Part shown: positions 17,583-26,712 of the stretch, piece by piece
How the letters are laid out: each line of letters starts with the position of its first letter
Numbering within the stretch: position 1 is the stretch's first letter
Assembly: GCA_965221555.1 (NCBI GenBank)
Contig: OZ244895.1
Span: forward strand, 186,001-250,000
Length of the DNA stretch: 64,000 bases
Direction of reading: 5' to 3'
DNA from: JAJEAD01 sp965221555
Lineage (GTDB): Bacteria; Pseudomonadota; Gammaproteobacteria; HK1
Translations under genes and position numbers: made by a program
The notes under the pieces: model-generated
Seen by the model: the letters and a program-made list of their open reading frames with translations, nothing else
Database searches by the model: none
What the model was told of the DNA's origin: nothing

Positions 17583-17772
17583 TGCGTGGCGCCCAAGGCA
17601 GCCAGGAAGACCGGCGGGCAAGCACCCGCCCTGATCTTCGCGCGGCTGCTCAGGCAAGGTCGACTGGCCGCTCCCCGCCCTTCTCACGTGCCGCGGCATG
17701 GAGGTCTATTGCCCCCGTGTCCCCGGGGTACCCGGTGGGGTTCGCGCCGGGCCGGGGAGACCCGGGGCGTCA

Positions 17773-19080
17773 TCATCCCAGGACCGAGAAACTGCTCTCC
17801 TCGTTCACCTCGCGTCGACGCGAGTAGAACCCGACATCGATGCTGCGGCCCGTGCGCGGGAGGTGAAACTGAAGCGGGGCGGCGTCATGGTCGTTTCCGT
17901 CTTCGCAGTACTCCACCAGGGCCGCCATCATCGCACCGGCGATGGGCGCGTTCTTGAACTGGTTGCCGGATGTGCCGATGGCCATGTAGTAGCCCGGCAC
18001 GGATGAGCGATCGTAGATCGGTATCCAGTCGTCGGAAACGTCGTAGAGACTCACGACCCCCTGCATCTGCCGGCCGATCTTCACCGCGGGAACCCGCTGG
18101 GCATATCGGTAAGCCTGCAGCGTCCACTGGTCACTGAAGCTGTCGTTCCAGTCGTCCGGATCCACCCATTCCCTCGGGTCGCATTCCGGATCTTCACTGC
18201 CCACCAGGATGTGGTTGCCGTGCTCGGGGCGGCAGTAGCAGCCGATGTCGTTGTCGGAAATCACGAGACCGGCGGCTTCCATGTCGAATCCTTCCGGTGC
18301 GTCGAGGTGCACCACCTCCTGCTTGAGAGCACGGGTGGAGATCGTCATGTCTCCGAGCGCTCCCGCCATCTCGTTCACCTTCGCGGAATGCGGACCGGCC
18401 ACGTTGATGACGACCGGCGCCTCGACTTCAGTGCCGTCGTCGAGACGCACTCCACTCACCCGCCCCTCGCCGTCCTTCACGATGGTGGTGACCCGCCGGC
18501 CAAAGACGAATCGTGCGCCGCGCGCCTCGGCCGCTCGCTGCAGATTGTGGGTGGCGAGCTGGGGATCGGTCACGTAGCCCGCGGTGGGAAAGTACACCGC
18601 CGAGTGCACGCGGTCCTGTCCCGCTTCTCCGAAGTGGTCGTCATCCATGCGCTTCGGCGGCCAGTAGCTCTTGAGGTCATAGACCGGGAGCGTCTTCAGG
18701 ATGCGCTCTTCGTCCCAGATTTCGAAGGGAATGCCGAGCTCCGCGCAGATCGAGGTGTGCTTCTCCAGGTAGCTGTTCGCCGGAGTGCGCATCACGATGC
18801 AACCGGCTTCCCGGAACTCGGCCAAGCCGCGCTCGTCCTCGACGCCCAGATAGTTCTCCCAGTCCTTCCAGTAGAAGTAGCCTTCGTATGCGAATGCGGT
18901 GCCTTCCAACGTGGAGTAGTGCACCCGGATGATCGCGCAGGAGGCGCTCGTGGGCCCATAGCCCGCGGCCGGATTCATGTCCACGGACAGGGGGCGATAC
19001 CCCTTCCGACAAAGTTCGAACGCGGTCGCGGCGCCGATGATGCCGGCTCCGATGATTACGGCGTCTGCTTTTTGCGCCAT
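17773..19080 (-). CDS. FAD-dependent amine oxidase (DAO/glycine-sarcosine oxidase family)
   Basis: 435 residues from ATG at 19080, which has a good GAGGAGAG ribosome site; an upstream in-frame ATG at 19110 is less likely. Dinucleotide-binding motif AVIIGAGIIGAATAFELCRKG at the N-terminus, an Asp instead of the usual Glu at the end of the second strand (LSVDMNPAAG), and a C-terminal GTSGNQFKNAPIAGAMMAALVEY stretch typical of DAO-family enzymes. Expected to oxidise a secondary or primary amine to imine with production of hydrogen peroxide or electron transfer. Divergent from the substrate-binding protein gene 331 bases away. Confidence 0.85.
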   Translation of the reverse strand: MAQKADAVIIGAGIIGAATAFELCRKGYRPLSVDMNPAAGYGPTSASCAIIRVHYSTLEGTAFAYEGYFYWKDWENYLGVEDERGLAEFREAGCIVMRTPANSYLEKHTSICAELGIPFEIWDEERILKTLPVYDLKSYWPPKRMDDDHFGEAGQDRVHSAVYFPTAGYVTDPQLATHNLQRAAEARGARFVFGRRVTTIVKDGEGRVSGVRLDDGTEVEAPVVINVAGPHSAKVNEMAGALGDMTISTRALKQEVVHLDAPEGFDMEAAGLVISDNDIGCYCRPEHGNHILVGSEDPECDPREWVDPDDWNDSFSDQWTLQAYRYAQRVPAVKIGRQMQGVVSLYDVSDDWIPIYDRSSVPGYYMAIGTSGNQFKNAPIAGAMMAALVEYCEDGNDHDAAPLQFHLPRTGRSIDVGFYSRRREVNEESSFSVLG

Positions 19081-19411
19081 GGAACTCTCCTCGATATCGA
19101 CAAACGGCACGTCCGTGCGCCACCACTGCCGGCCCTGCCGAAGTGCCAGCCACCTGACCCGTGCATTTCACCGCCTTTCTACCGCGAACGCCAATCTGCA
19201 GGCGCTTGCGGGGTCGGACCGGGTGCCGACTCCGCATCGGTCATCGGACCGGCATGGGTTACACTGCGCGTCGCTCTCGACGCCCCTTCCGGTATGCGCG
19301 GCTCCACTCGGATCGCGGGTTGGGCTCCGGTCCATGTACCCGACGGTGCTCGGGCCCGACCGGAACCGGCGGCTTCGACAACTAGAACTCTGGTACACCT
19401 CAGGAGGCATC
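19081..19411. other. Divergent intergenic region, no gene seen
   Basis: 331 bases between the divergent FAD oxidase and the substrate-binding protein genes. It should hold both promoters. I see a strong ribosome site (CAGGAGG) just before the downstream ATG at 19412 but no palindrome or promoter I would defend. Confidence 0.4.
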
Positions 19412-21031
19412 ATGAACGACAAATTGGACAACGGCGCCGGTAGCGGACAGGAATCGCTTCTTCGCCTCGCGGCGGACAACCGCGTCACCCGCCGGGACTT
19501 CATGCGCTACGCAGGCGCGCTCGGCGTCAGCGCGAGCACCGCGAGCGTCCTCTGGACCCAAAGCGCCCAGGCCGCGCCCCGCCGCGGCGGCCATTTGCGG
19601 ATCGGTTCCGAGGGCGGCTCGAACACCGACAGCCTGGATCCGCGACGCGGTATCGGCACCAATCAGCTCACCACCACCATCATGTCGGTGTACGACACGC
19701 TGACCTACCTGGACGCCAACACCAACCCCATTCCCGGCCTCGCCGAGAGCTGGGAATCCGACGACGCCAAGACCTGGCGCTTCAAGATCCGCAAGGGCGT
19801 GGAGTTCCACAACGGCAAGACGCTAAGCGTGGACGACGTGCTCGCGAGCTACGCCTACGAGGACGACGACGCCAACACCCACGGAGACAGCCGCGCGGTG
19901 ATGGCGTCGATGGCCGAGCGCAAGAAGGACGGCGACTCCATCATCATTACTCTGAAGACGCCGAACGCCGATCTGCCCACCCAGCTCTCGGCCTACGGCC
20001 TGCTCATCGGTCCCGCGGGAACCGAAGGCGACGCCTGGAACCAGCCCGGCGTCGGTACCGGTCCCTATCGGCTCAAGAGCTTCAACCCCGGCGTGCGTGC
20101 CGAAGTCGAGCGCCACCCGAACCACTACCGCGACGACGAGGGCTTCTTCGACAGCGCCGAGCTCCTCAACATCCAGGATCAGGCCTCGCGCACCAATGCG
20201 CTTCGCACCGGGGAAGTGGACGTCATCAACCGTCCGGACCCGAAGACCGCGGGCCGACTCGGCAAGCTGCCGGGAATCGTGCTCACCGAAGTACCGGGCA
20301 ACCAGCACTACACCATGCCCATGCGCATGGACCTCGATCCCTTCACCAACAACGACATCCGTCTCGCGTTGAAGTACGGCATACCCCGAAGCGAGATCCT
20401 CAAGAAGATCCTCGGGGGCTATGGCTACCTCGGCAACGATCATCCGATCGGAAAGGGGCAGGCCTACTTCAACAAGGATCTGCCCCAGCGCGAGCTCGAC
20501 CCGGATCGAGCCCGATTCCATCTCAAGAAGGCGGGTCTCTCCAAGCTCGACGTCACGCTCTCCGCCTCGGACGCCCCGTGGGTTGGCGCGGTCGACGCCG
20601 CCCAGCTCGTGCAGGAAGCGGCCCGGCCGGGAGGCATCAACGTGAACATCGATCGGGTCGCCGAGGACGGCTACTGGACGGACACCTGGCTCAAAGCCCC
20701 CTGGTGCCTGAGTTACTGGGGAGGTCGGCCCACCGAGGACTGGATGTTTCAGACCGCCTATTCGGCCGAGTCTTCCTGGAACGAGACCTTCATGCAGCAC
20801 GAGCGCTTCAACAAGCTGTTGCTGCTCGCCCGCGGCGAGCTGAACACCGAGCTGCGCCGCGCGATGTACTACGAAATGCAGGAGATTCTCCACAACGAGG
20901 GGGGATCGGTGATCCCGGTGTTCACCAGCTACCTCATCGGCGCGAAAGACACGCTCGCCCACAACGCCCTCAGCGGCACTTTCGATCTGGACACCTTCCG
21001 GCTCGTGCGCAAGTGGTGGTTCAAGGCCTGA
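19412..21031 (+). CDS. Family 5 ABC substrate-binding protein with Tat signal (orphan)
   Basis: 539-residue extracytoplasmic solute-binding protein of the dipeptide/oligopeptide/nickel type (SBP_bac_5). The N-terminus carries a twin-arginine signal (TRRDFMRYAGALGVSAS with cleavage near AQAAP), meaning export of the folded protein. Family landmarks: GGHLRIGSEGGSNTDSLDPR, the AESWES segment, GVEFHNGKTLSVDDV, and PGVGTGPYRLKSF. CAGGAGG precedes ATG at 19412. No permease or ATPase genes adjoin it; a hairpin follows, so this is a monocistronic, orphan binding protein that must use a transporter encoded elsewhere. Ligand unknown. Confidence 0.9.
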   Translation: MNDKLDNGAGSGQESLLRLAADNRVTRRDFMRYAGALGVSASTASVLWTQSAQAAPRRGGHLRIGSEGGSNTDSLDPRRGIGTNQLTTTIMSVYDTLTYLDANTNPIPGLAESWESDDAKTWRFKIRKGVEFHNGKTLSVDDVLASYAYEDDDANTHGDSRAVMASMAERKKDGDSIIITLKTPNADLPTQLSAYGLLIGPAGTEGDAWNQPGVGTGPYRLKSFNPGVRAEVERHPNHYRDDEGFFDSAELLNIQDQASRTNALRTGEVDVINRPDPKTAGRLGKLPGIVLTEVPGNQHYTMPMRMDLDPFTNNDIRLALKYGIPRSEILKKILGGYGYLGNDHPIGKGQAYFNKDLPQRELDPDRARFHLKKAGLSKLDVTLSASDAPWVGAVDAAQLVQEAARPGGINVNIDRVAEDGYWTDTWLKAPWCLSYWGGRPTEDWMFQTAYSAESSWNETFMQHERFNKLLLLARGELNTELRRAMYYEMQEILHNEGGSVIPVFTSYLIGAKDTLAHNALSGTFDLDTFRLVRKWWFKA

Positions 21032-21039
21032 ACGGCCCC

Positions 21040-21070
21040 CTGCGGCAGGTCGGGCTCCGGCCTGCCGCAG
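21040..21070 (+). terminator. Hairpin after the substrate-binding protein gene
   Basis: Perfect 10-bp stem CTGCGGCAGG / CCTGCCGCAG with an 11-base loop, starting 9 bases after the stop codon. No T-run follows, so it may be a stabilising or rho-assisted 3' structure rather than a classical intrinsic terminator. Confidence 0.55.
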
Positions 21071-21117
21071 CGTCCCTCCAGTGCGCACCGCTCTCTGGCC
21101 GCGGTCCCCGGCCGCGA

Positions 21118-21288
21118 TCGCCCGGTTTCACCGATTCCGGAGCATGGAGGCGGTAGACGACGTCGAACCAGTCCCAAGGGGCGGCATGTCTCGGTCCAGA
21201 CACGCCTGCGCACCGGGCTCGCGAACGCCCTCACCGATACCGACGTCCGCGCTCCCTTAACTCACGCGGATCAGTGAGAGAGTGCGGC
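21118..21288. repeat. MITE-like intergenic element
   Basis: About 170 bp. Left end GCCCGGTTTCACCGATTCCG and right end, inverted, GCCGCACTCTCTCACTGATC follow the same end consensus as the other copies. The internal modules match the copy at 4373 in the same order and orientation: a degenerate GTCGAACC-type module at 21140-21170, then CTCGCGAACGCCCTCACC near 21219. It lies between converging genes and fills the 302-base gap 21032-21333 together with the hairpin. Confidence 0.55.
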
Positions 21289-21333
21289 GGGGCGGGGCGG
21301 CCCGGGCTGCGTTCCGGCCGTCATCATCTCGAG

Positions 21334-22500
21334 CTATAGCGCCGATTCGATCATCGCGAGGGTGAGCTCGATCCCGAATCCCGGGGCGTCGCTCGGCACC
21401 AGTTTGCCCTTCCTGGGCAGCGCCATACCCGGCACGTTGCGATAACCGTCGGCGAGATCCACCCCGGCGGCGGTGCGGATGAAGTACTCGCCCCAGCGGT
21501 TGCCGGGCAGGGCGTAACACAGGTGCTGGCCGTAGGGGTCGTTGCAGCCCGCGTGCATCGCGATCTCGATCCCCGCCGCATCGGCGATGTGCGCGACCTT
21601 GAGGCTCGCCGTCACCCCGCCTACCCATTGCACGTCGGGCTGGAAGATGTCCACCCAGCGCTCCGCGGCGGCGTGTGCGAAAGGCCGGTCCCCGTACCAT
21701 CTCTCCCCCGCCGCCAGAGTCTGCCCCGGCAGCCGGCGGCGCACCTCGGGATAGACGAGGAAGTCGTCGGGATACAGAAAGTCCTCCACCCAGCGAAGGT
21801 CGTAGGGGCGAAGCCGGTGCCCCAGCTCGATGGTGAAAGCGGGATCGCTCACCGGCCAGAAGTCCATCATCAGGTCGAATGAGGGCCCGACCTTCGCGCG
21901 CGCCCCGGCCACCAGCGCCTCGTTGGCCTCGAGCGCGGCGGTGCTCTCACCCGCTCCGTGCGTGGTGGTGAGCTTGATCGCCTCGAAGCCGAGCTCCAGG
22001 TACCAGTCGATGTCCAGACCGGTGGCGTAACAGTGGATTCGATCACGGGCCGGACCGCCGATCAGCTCGTAGACGGGTCGGCCAAACACCTTGCCCTTCA
22101 GATCCCAGAGTGCGAGATCGACCGCGCTCAGCGCGTAGCCCGCGATGCCGCCGAGTCCGAAGCGGGCGCTTGCCACCCGCGACATCATGTTCCAGAGGCG
22201 TTCGGTGGCGAGCGCGTTCTCTCCCACCAGCATGGGAGCGAAGCAGTCGTTGACGATGGGCGCCACGGGACCCGAATGCGCCGTCACTCCGATACCGAAG
22301 GTCCCGTCCTCGGCGGTGACGATGCACACGCAGTCGGGCCACGGTTCGGCAAAACGCGCCCCCTCGCCCACGAACTCCCGGTAGCGCGACAGCGGGTTGC
22401 CGCCATCGCTCTCGAGACGCCACGCCGCACGAGCGGCATCGGGCTTCTTGAATAGGGCGATGTTGCGTATCGCGGCCGCCCGCACTTCCTTGATCTTCAT
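21334..22500 (-). CDS. Enolase-superfamily dehydratase (MR/MLE, rhamnonate-dehydratase-like)
   Basis: 388-residue mandelate racemase/muconate lactonizing family member, which abstracts a proton alpha to a carboxylate using a divalent metal. Metal ligands can be placed in DLMMDFWPV (Asp), RWVEDFLYP (Glu) and LAAGERWYG (Glu); a conserved His lies in EIAMHAGCNDPYGQHLCY, as in rhamnonate dehydratases. The N-terminal GGNPLSRYREF segment also resembles that subgroup. A sugar-acid dehydratase is therefore likely, but substrate is inferred only. Divergent from the aminotransferase gene at 22791. Confidence 0.82.
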   Translation of the reverse strand: MKIKEVRAAAIRNIALFKKPDAARAAWRLESDGGNPLSRYREFVGEGARFAEPWPDCVCIVTAEDGTFGIGVTAHSGPVAPIVNDCFAPMLVGENALATERLWNMMSRVASARFGLGGIAGYALSAVDLALWDLKGKVFGRPVYELIGGPARDRIHCYATGLDIDWYLELGFEAIKLTTTHGAGESTAALEANEALVAGARAKVGPSFDLMMDFWPVSDPAFTIELGHRLRPYDLRWVEDFLYPDDFLVYPEVRRRLPGQTLAAGERWYGDRPFAHAAAERWVDIFQPDVQWVGGVTASLKVAHIADAAGIEIAMHAGCNDPYGQHLCYALPGNRWGEYFIRTAAGVDLADGYRNVPGMALPRKGKLVPSDAPGFGIELTLAMIESAL

Positions 22501-22790
22501 GGAATCTCCTCAAGCTGGAATCAGCCGGGACTGAGCGCAGGCGAACGGTACGCGGCGCTACCCGCTCCGCGAACCCGGCCACCACCGGCCACCGCCGGGA
22601 TATCCCATGCTGGAACACTGCGCGGATGGAGCACTGCGCGCCACCGGTCGATCTCGCAGGCGCGCGCCGCGTGGTCCTGGTGTATCCCGTGCTCTCCCCT
22701 GCTTCCACCGTGGCTCGAAGCGCCGTGTCGACCACGTCTGCGGTGATGATACTCTTGCCCCTCGTCCGCTGGCTCCCGTGCTCTCCAACG

Positions 22791-23984
22791 ATGACATTCG
22801 CAGCTCTGGACCCGGTGCCGCCGGATCCGATCCTGGGGTTGATGGAAGCCTTTGCCGCGGACTCGGCCGCGGAGAAGATCGACCTGACGGTGGGCATCTA
22901 CCGCGACGACGCGGGCCGCACGCCGGTGATGCGGGCGGTCGCAAGCGCGGAACGGGATCTCTTCACGGCCCAGGCGACCAAGGCTTATCTGCCCCCCGCG
23001 GGTGTCGCCGGCTTCCTGGACGGCATGCGCCATCTCGTGCTGGGAGCCGTCACGGAGAGGGTCGAATCGCGAATCGCGGCGATCCAGACTCCGGGCGGCT
23101 GCGGGGCGCTTCGCCTCGGCGCCGAGCTCTTCGCCCGTGCCGAGCCCGGCCGCAGGGTCTACCTCGCAGAGCCGACCTGGGGCAATCATGGACCGCTCAT
23201 GACCGGCGCCGGGTTGTCGCCGGAAGCCTATCCCTACTACGACATGGCAAGACATGCGCTTCGTCTCGACGCCATGCTGGAGTGCCTGCGCCGCGCTCCC
23301 GCCCACAGCCTCATCGTACTGCAGGCATCCTGCCACAACCCGAGCGGTGCGGACCCGAATCCCTCCGAATGGGACGACATACTCGATGTCGTCGAGGAGC
23401 GGGCCCTGGTGCCGCTCTTCGACCTCGCCTACCTCGGACTCGGTGCGGGGCTCGACGACGACGCGCTCCCCGTGCGCCGCGCGGTAGAACGATTGCCCGA
23501 GCTGCTCGTCGCGGTGTCCTGTTCCAAGAACTTCGGCCTCTACCGGGAACGCACCGGCGCCCTCCTCGCGCTCGGAGCAAAGCCCCGCCAGCGCGCGGCA
23601 CTGGAGAGCAACCTCGAGCAGATCGCGCGCTCGGTCTACTCGATGGCGCCCGCGCACGGAGCGCTCATCGTGGAGCGGGTGCTCGCAAGCCCGGTACTGC
23701 GCCGCCAGTGGAGCGAGGAGCTGGCGAACATGGCGGCCAGACTCTGTGGCCTGCGCGGCGAATTCACGGATGCGCTCGCGGCGCTTCGCCCCGACCTGGA
23801 CACCTCCTGGCTCCGGGCGCAACGCGGCATGTTCTCGCTGCTGGGGCTCGATGCCGCCACCGTGCGCGCCTTGCGCGAGGAGCGGCACATCTACATGGTC
23901 GAGGACAGCCGCATCAACGTGGCCGGACTGCACCCGAACAACATTGCGCCCCTCGCCGAGGCCATCGCACCGCTTCTTCGCTGA
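22791..23984 (+). CDS. Aspartate/aromatic aminotransferase (class I, AspC/TyrB type)
   Basis: 397 residues from ATG at 22791 (MTFAALDPVPPDPILGLMEAF), the exact AspC/TyrB family length and start. PLP-binding Lys in VAVSCSKNFGLYRERTG; substrate and cofactor motifs LQASCHNPSGADPN and DLAYLGLGAG; the C-terminal RINVAGLHPNNI carries the carboxylate-binding Arg. Transfers amino groups between aspartate or aromatic amino acids and 2-oxoglutarate. The longer open frame from 22626 is not supported by homology. No clear ribosome site is visible. Confidence 0.93.
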   Translation: MTFAALDPVPPDPILGLMEAFAADSAAEKIDLTVGIYRDDAGRTPVMRAVASAERDLFTAQATKAYLPPAGVAGFLDGMRHLVLGAVTERVESRIAAIQTPGGCGALRLGAELFARAEPGRRVYLAEPTWGNHGPLMTGAGLSPEAYPYYDMARHALRLDAMLECLRRAPAHSLIVLQASCHNPSGADPNPSEWDDILDVVEERALVPLFDLAYLGLGAGLDDDALPVRRAVERLPELLVAVSCSKNFGLYRERTGALLALGAKPRQRAALESNLEQIARSVYSMAPAHGALIVERVLASPVLRRQWSEELANMAARLCGLRGEFTDALAALRPDLDTSWLRAQRGMFSLLGLDAATVRALREERHIYMVEDSRINVAGLHPNNIAPLAEAIAPLLR

Positions 23985-24002
23985 CGACGCGGGCGGCGCG
24001 AC

Positions 24003-24069
24003 GGAGGGAGGCTCGCAACCGCGCGCGCATTGGCGTCCGCAGTAGGAAATCGGTGAAGTTTGCGGCTCA
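24003..24069. repeat. Partial copy of the intergenic repeat at a gene 3' end
   Basis: GAAATCGGTGAAGTTTGCGG at 24046-24065 is the inward-facing end of the MITE-like family, and the flank GGAGGGAGGC to GGCGTCCGCAGTAG is shared with 36441-36505. The end module runs into the stop codon of the converging dioxygenase gene (TGA at 24069-24067). I do not see the opposite end. Confidence 0.55.
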
Positions 24070-24957
24070 GCCGCCGTCGACGAACATGCCCTTCTCGGGG
24101 CGTTTCGCGGCCCCCTGGTACAGCGCATCCAGGATAGTGTCCGCAGCCGTCTCGCAGGCGGCGATGCCGACCGGATCGAAGTCGAAACGAGGTCGGGGCA
24201 GGCACTCGAAGTGACCGAAGGCGTCCTCACCCCGCACGAGACGGGCGAAATCGCGCTTCGCCACCACCTGGCGCATGCTCGGCGCCAGGTAGATCATCGT
24301 GATGCCGATGCGCCAGGCGTTCGTGGTGTTGGGTCCGGATGCATGGAAGAGGTGGCCGTGGTGCAACGACACCTCTCCCGGGGCAAGGGTGACCGGCACC
24401 GCCTGCGACTCGTCGATGTCCACCGCCAGGACCTGGCCGCGGGTAAGCTGATTCTCCTCGGCGAAAGTATCTTGGTGCGTCTCGATCGCACGCCGGTGCG
24501 AAGCCGGAATGAAGCGCATGCAGCCGTTCGCCTGCGTTATCGGGCTCAAGGCGACCCACGCCGAGACCTGGTCGGTGCCGTCGAAACCCCAGTAGGTGAG
24601 ATCCTGGTGCCAGCTCACGAAGTCATCGCTGTGCGGGGCCTTGATGAAGAAGCTCGTGCTCCACAGCAACAGGTTCGGACCGAGAATGCGCTCCACCGCG
24701 TCGAGCACGCGATCGTCGTGGGCGAGACGGTCCACGAAGGGAAACACGAGATGCGGATTGGAGCGCATGAGCTGCAGGGAGCGCGCATCGGAGTCGATCA
24801 AGGCCTCCACCTCGCGCGCCAATCCGCTTGCCTCGGCTTCCGGCAGGGCGCGATAGGGAAAGGCGAAGCCGTCGCGGTGGTAGCGCGCCGCGAGATCGTC
24901 AAGGGCAAGAGCCTTCGTTTGACACGTCTCGACCTGTTGCTTCATCAGGTGCACCAA
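24067..24957 (-). CDS. Phytanoyl-CoA dioxygenase family (PhyH) oxygenase
   Basis: 296-residue Fe(II)/2-oxoglutarate oxygenase. Iron ligands: His and Asp in SWHQDLTYWG and distal His in HHGHLFHASGPN; the 2-oxoglutarate-binding Arg is in NAWRIGITMIY. Bacterial members hydroxylate small molecules such as amino-acid derivatives (ectoine, for example) as well as acyl-CoAs. No CoA-related genes adjoin it, so the substrate is open. Ends exactly in a repeat module that supplies its stop codon. Confidence 0.87.
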   Translation of the reverse strand: MVHLMKQQVETCQTKALALDDLAARYHRDGFAFPYRALPEAEASGLAREVEALIDSDARSLQLMRSNPHLVFPFVDRLAHDDRVLDAVERILGPNLLLWSTSFFIKAPHSDDFVSWHQDLTYWGFDGTDQVSAWVALSPITQANGCMRFIPASHRRAIETHQDTFAEENQLTRGQVLAVDIDESQAVPVTLAPGEVSLHHGHLFHASGPNTTNAWRIGITMIYLAPSMRQVVAKRDFARLVRGEDAFGHFECLPRPRFDFDPVGIAACETAADTILDALYQGAAKRPEKGMFVDGG

Positions 24958-25101
24958 GAGCCGACCATCCCGACCAGGATCTTACGTCGCCGCATCCGGG
25001 GAAGACACTACCGGCGCCACACGGACCCGGCAGCATGAGACGGGCACTGGCCGGGATAGCCCTCTTGCCCCCGGGCTCCTCTCCCGCTTCATAATCGCAC
25101 G

Positions 25102-25728
25102 ATGAAACTCGTTCTCTACACGCGCGCCGACTGTCCCCTCTGCGACGAGATGCTGGGCGCGCTGGTCCCCTGGCGAGAGCGCTTTCTCCTCGACCTGGAG
25201 CTGGTGGATGTCGATCGCGACCCGGAGCTTCGGCATCTCCACGGGGCGCGGGTGCCGGTGCTCGCGCTGGAGGGCGAGGAGGTCTGCCACTGGTTTCTGG
25301 ATGAGGACGCCCTCCTCGCCCGGCTCGAAGACCGCGGGGAATCGGAGCATTCGGCGCTGCGGACCGCGAATCCCTACGAACGCATCTATGCGCTGGTTGC
25401 GCAGATACCGGCCGGCAAGGTAGCCACCTACGGGCAGCTCGCCCGGATCGAGGGCCGTTGTACCGCGCGCATGGTGGGCTACGCGATGGCGGCGCTGCCG
25501 GACGGACGCGGCCTGCCCTGGCACCGGGTCGTCAACGGCCGAGGCAGCGTGAGCGAGCGCCGGGGAGGCGGCGGCACATCGGAGCAGGAGGCGCTGCTGC
25601 GCGCCGACGGGCTGCTCTTCGACGCGCGTGGCCGTCTCGACCTCGACCGCGTCGGATGGCGGGGGCCGGCCTGGGATTGGGCGGAACGCCACGGGTACGA
25701 AGCAAGCCCGCAACCGGCGGCGCGATGA
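25102..25728 (+). CDS. Fusion: glutaredoxin-like (DUF836) domain + alkyltransferase-like (ATL) domain
   Basis: 208 residues. Residues 1-78 are a DUF836 glutaredoxin-like domain with redox motif CPLC (YTRADCPLCDEML) and the cis-Pro segment RVPVLALEGEEVC. Residues about 90-165 are the DNA-binding domain of O6-alkylguanine methyltransferases (YERIYALVAQIPAGKVATYGQLA, RMVGYAMAALP, with an Arg-finger position kept). The acceptor motif PCHR is PWHR here (GLPWHRVVNG), as in ATL proteins, which bind alkylated guanine and hand the lesion to nucleotide-excision repair instead of repairing it. The Trp in place of Cys rules out direct dealkylation. The fusion of the two domains is unusual. Stop overlaps the HAD gene start (ATGA). 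Confidence 0.88.
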   Translation: MKLVLYTRADCPLCDEMLGALVPWRERFLLDLELVDVDRDPELRHLHGARVPVLALEGEEVCHWFLDEDALLARLEDRGESEHSALRTANPYERIYALVAQIPAGKVATYGQLARIEGRCTARMVGYAMAALPDGRGLPWHRVVNGRGSVSERRGGGGTSEQEALLRADGLLFDARGRLDLDRVGWRGPAWDWAERHGYEASPQPAAR

Positions 25729-26429
25729 TGCCCTCCGGCCGCATCGAAAGCGCATCGGTCGACTGCGTCACCCTCGATCTGGACGATACCCTCTGGGACT
25801 GCCTGCCCGTGCTGGAGCGGGCCGAGCGCGCCTTCCATGCCTTCATCGACGAGCACCTTCCGCGCGTCAGCGAACGGCACGACGAGGCCTCTCTCGCCGC
25901 CCATCGCCAGCAGCACTACCGGCGCCACCCCGAGCATGCCCACGACCTGACCGCCAGCCGCAAGCACTGGCTGGCGAGCGTCGCCGCCGAGTTCGGATAC
26001 GGCGCCGAGCTGGTGGAACCCGCGTTTGCGGCCTTCCTCACCGCCCGCAACCAGGTGGAGCTCTACGAATCGGCGGAGCCCTGCCTGCGGATGCTCTCCT
26101 CGCGATTCACGCTGGGCGCGATCACCAACGGCAATGCGGACCTCGCCGCGATCGGCATCGACCACTACTTCGACTTCGTGGTGACTCCCGCCGAAGCGGG
26201 CGCCGCCAAGCCGAGTCCGCGGATGTTCCTCGCCGCGTTGACCGCGGCCGGCGCCGAGCCCACGTGCGCGGTGCACGTCGGCGACGACCCCGAGCGCGAC
26301 ATTCTCGGCGCCGCCGCGGTCGGCATGCGCACAGTGTGGATCAACGCGTCGCTCGCGCCCTGGCCTGGCGGCCGCCTTCCGGACGCGGTCGTGCGCCACA
26401 TCGGCGAGCTCGAACAGGTCCTCGCATGA
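25725..26429 (+). CDS. HAD-superfamily hydrolase (YigB-like)
   Basis: 234 residues from ATG at 25725, overlapping the previous stop by four bases. HAD motif I is VTLDLDDTLWDC, motif II is the Thr in LGAITNGNADL, motif III Lys in GAAKPSPRMF, motif IV VGDDPERDILGA. A cap domain with many His/Arg lies between motifs I and II. Similar to YigB, a sugar-phosphate/FMN phosphatase that is next to other genes in most genomes; exact substrate unknown. Translationally coupled to the Grx-ATL fusion. Confidence 0.87.
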   Translation: MMPSGRIESASVDCVTLDLDDTLWDCLPVLERAERAFHAFIDEHLPRVSERHDEASLAAHRQQHYRRHPEHAHDLTASRKHWLASVAAEFGYGAELVEPAFAAFLTARNQVELYESAEPCLRMLSSRFTLGAITNGNADLAAIGIDHYFDFVVTPAEAGAAKPSPRMFLAALTAAGAEPTCAVHVGDDPERDILGAAAVGMRTVWINASLAPWPGGRLPDAVVRHIGELEQVLA

Positions 26430-26527
26430 CCCTTCCCCGCCGCCCGCAAGACGGGAGGGGGTTCACCTCGGATGGGCGGGGCGGGGCTACGCCCTCGTCA
26501 CGAAGTCCGGGTAGTGGCTATCGGACC

Positions 26528-26712
26528 AGCCCGCGAATCTCACCAATTTCTCGATTGGCGGGCGCCACCCTGCTCGCTGTTGCGTGCCGAACTGCGTCGC
26601 GCCGCAACGACTTCGTATCGGCTACGACTTCTGAGTCGTTCGGTCCGTGCTTCCTGCTATCACGGCATCTCGGCGCCCGAAGCGGCCGCAAATCGGCGAA
26701 ATCTGCGGGCTA
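26528..26712. repeat. MITE-like element with both ends visible
   Basis: 184 bp, the same size as the copy at 4373. Left end AGCCCGCGAATCTCACCAAT and inverted right end AGCCCGCAGATTTCGCCGAT agree at 17 of 24 positions over the wider comparison. The inside does not match the common internal modules well, so it may be an older copy. It lies in the 280-base gap between converging genes, and its right end contains the TAG stop codon of the GPP34 gene. Confidence 0.65.
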
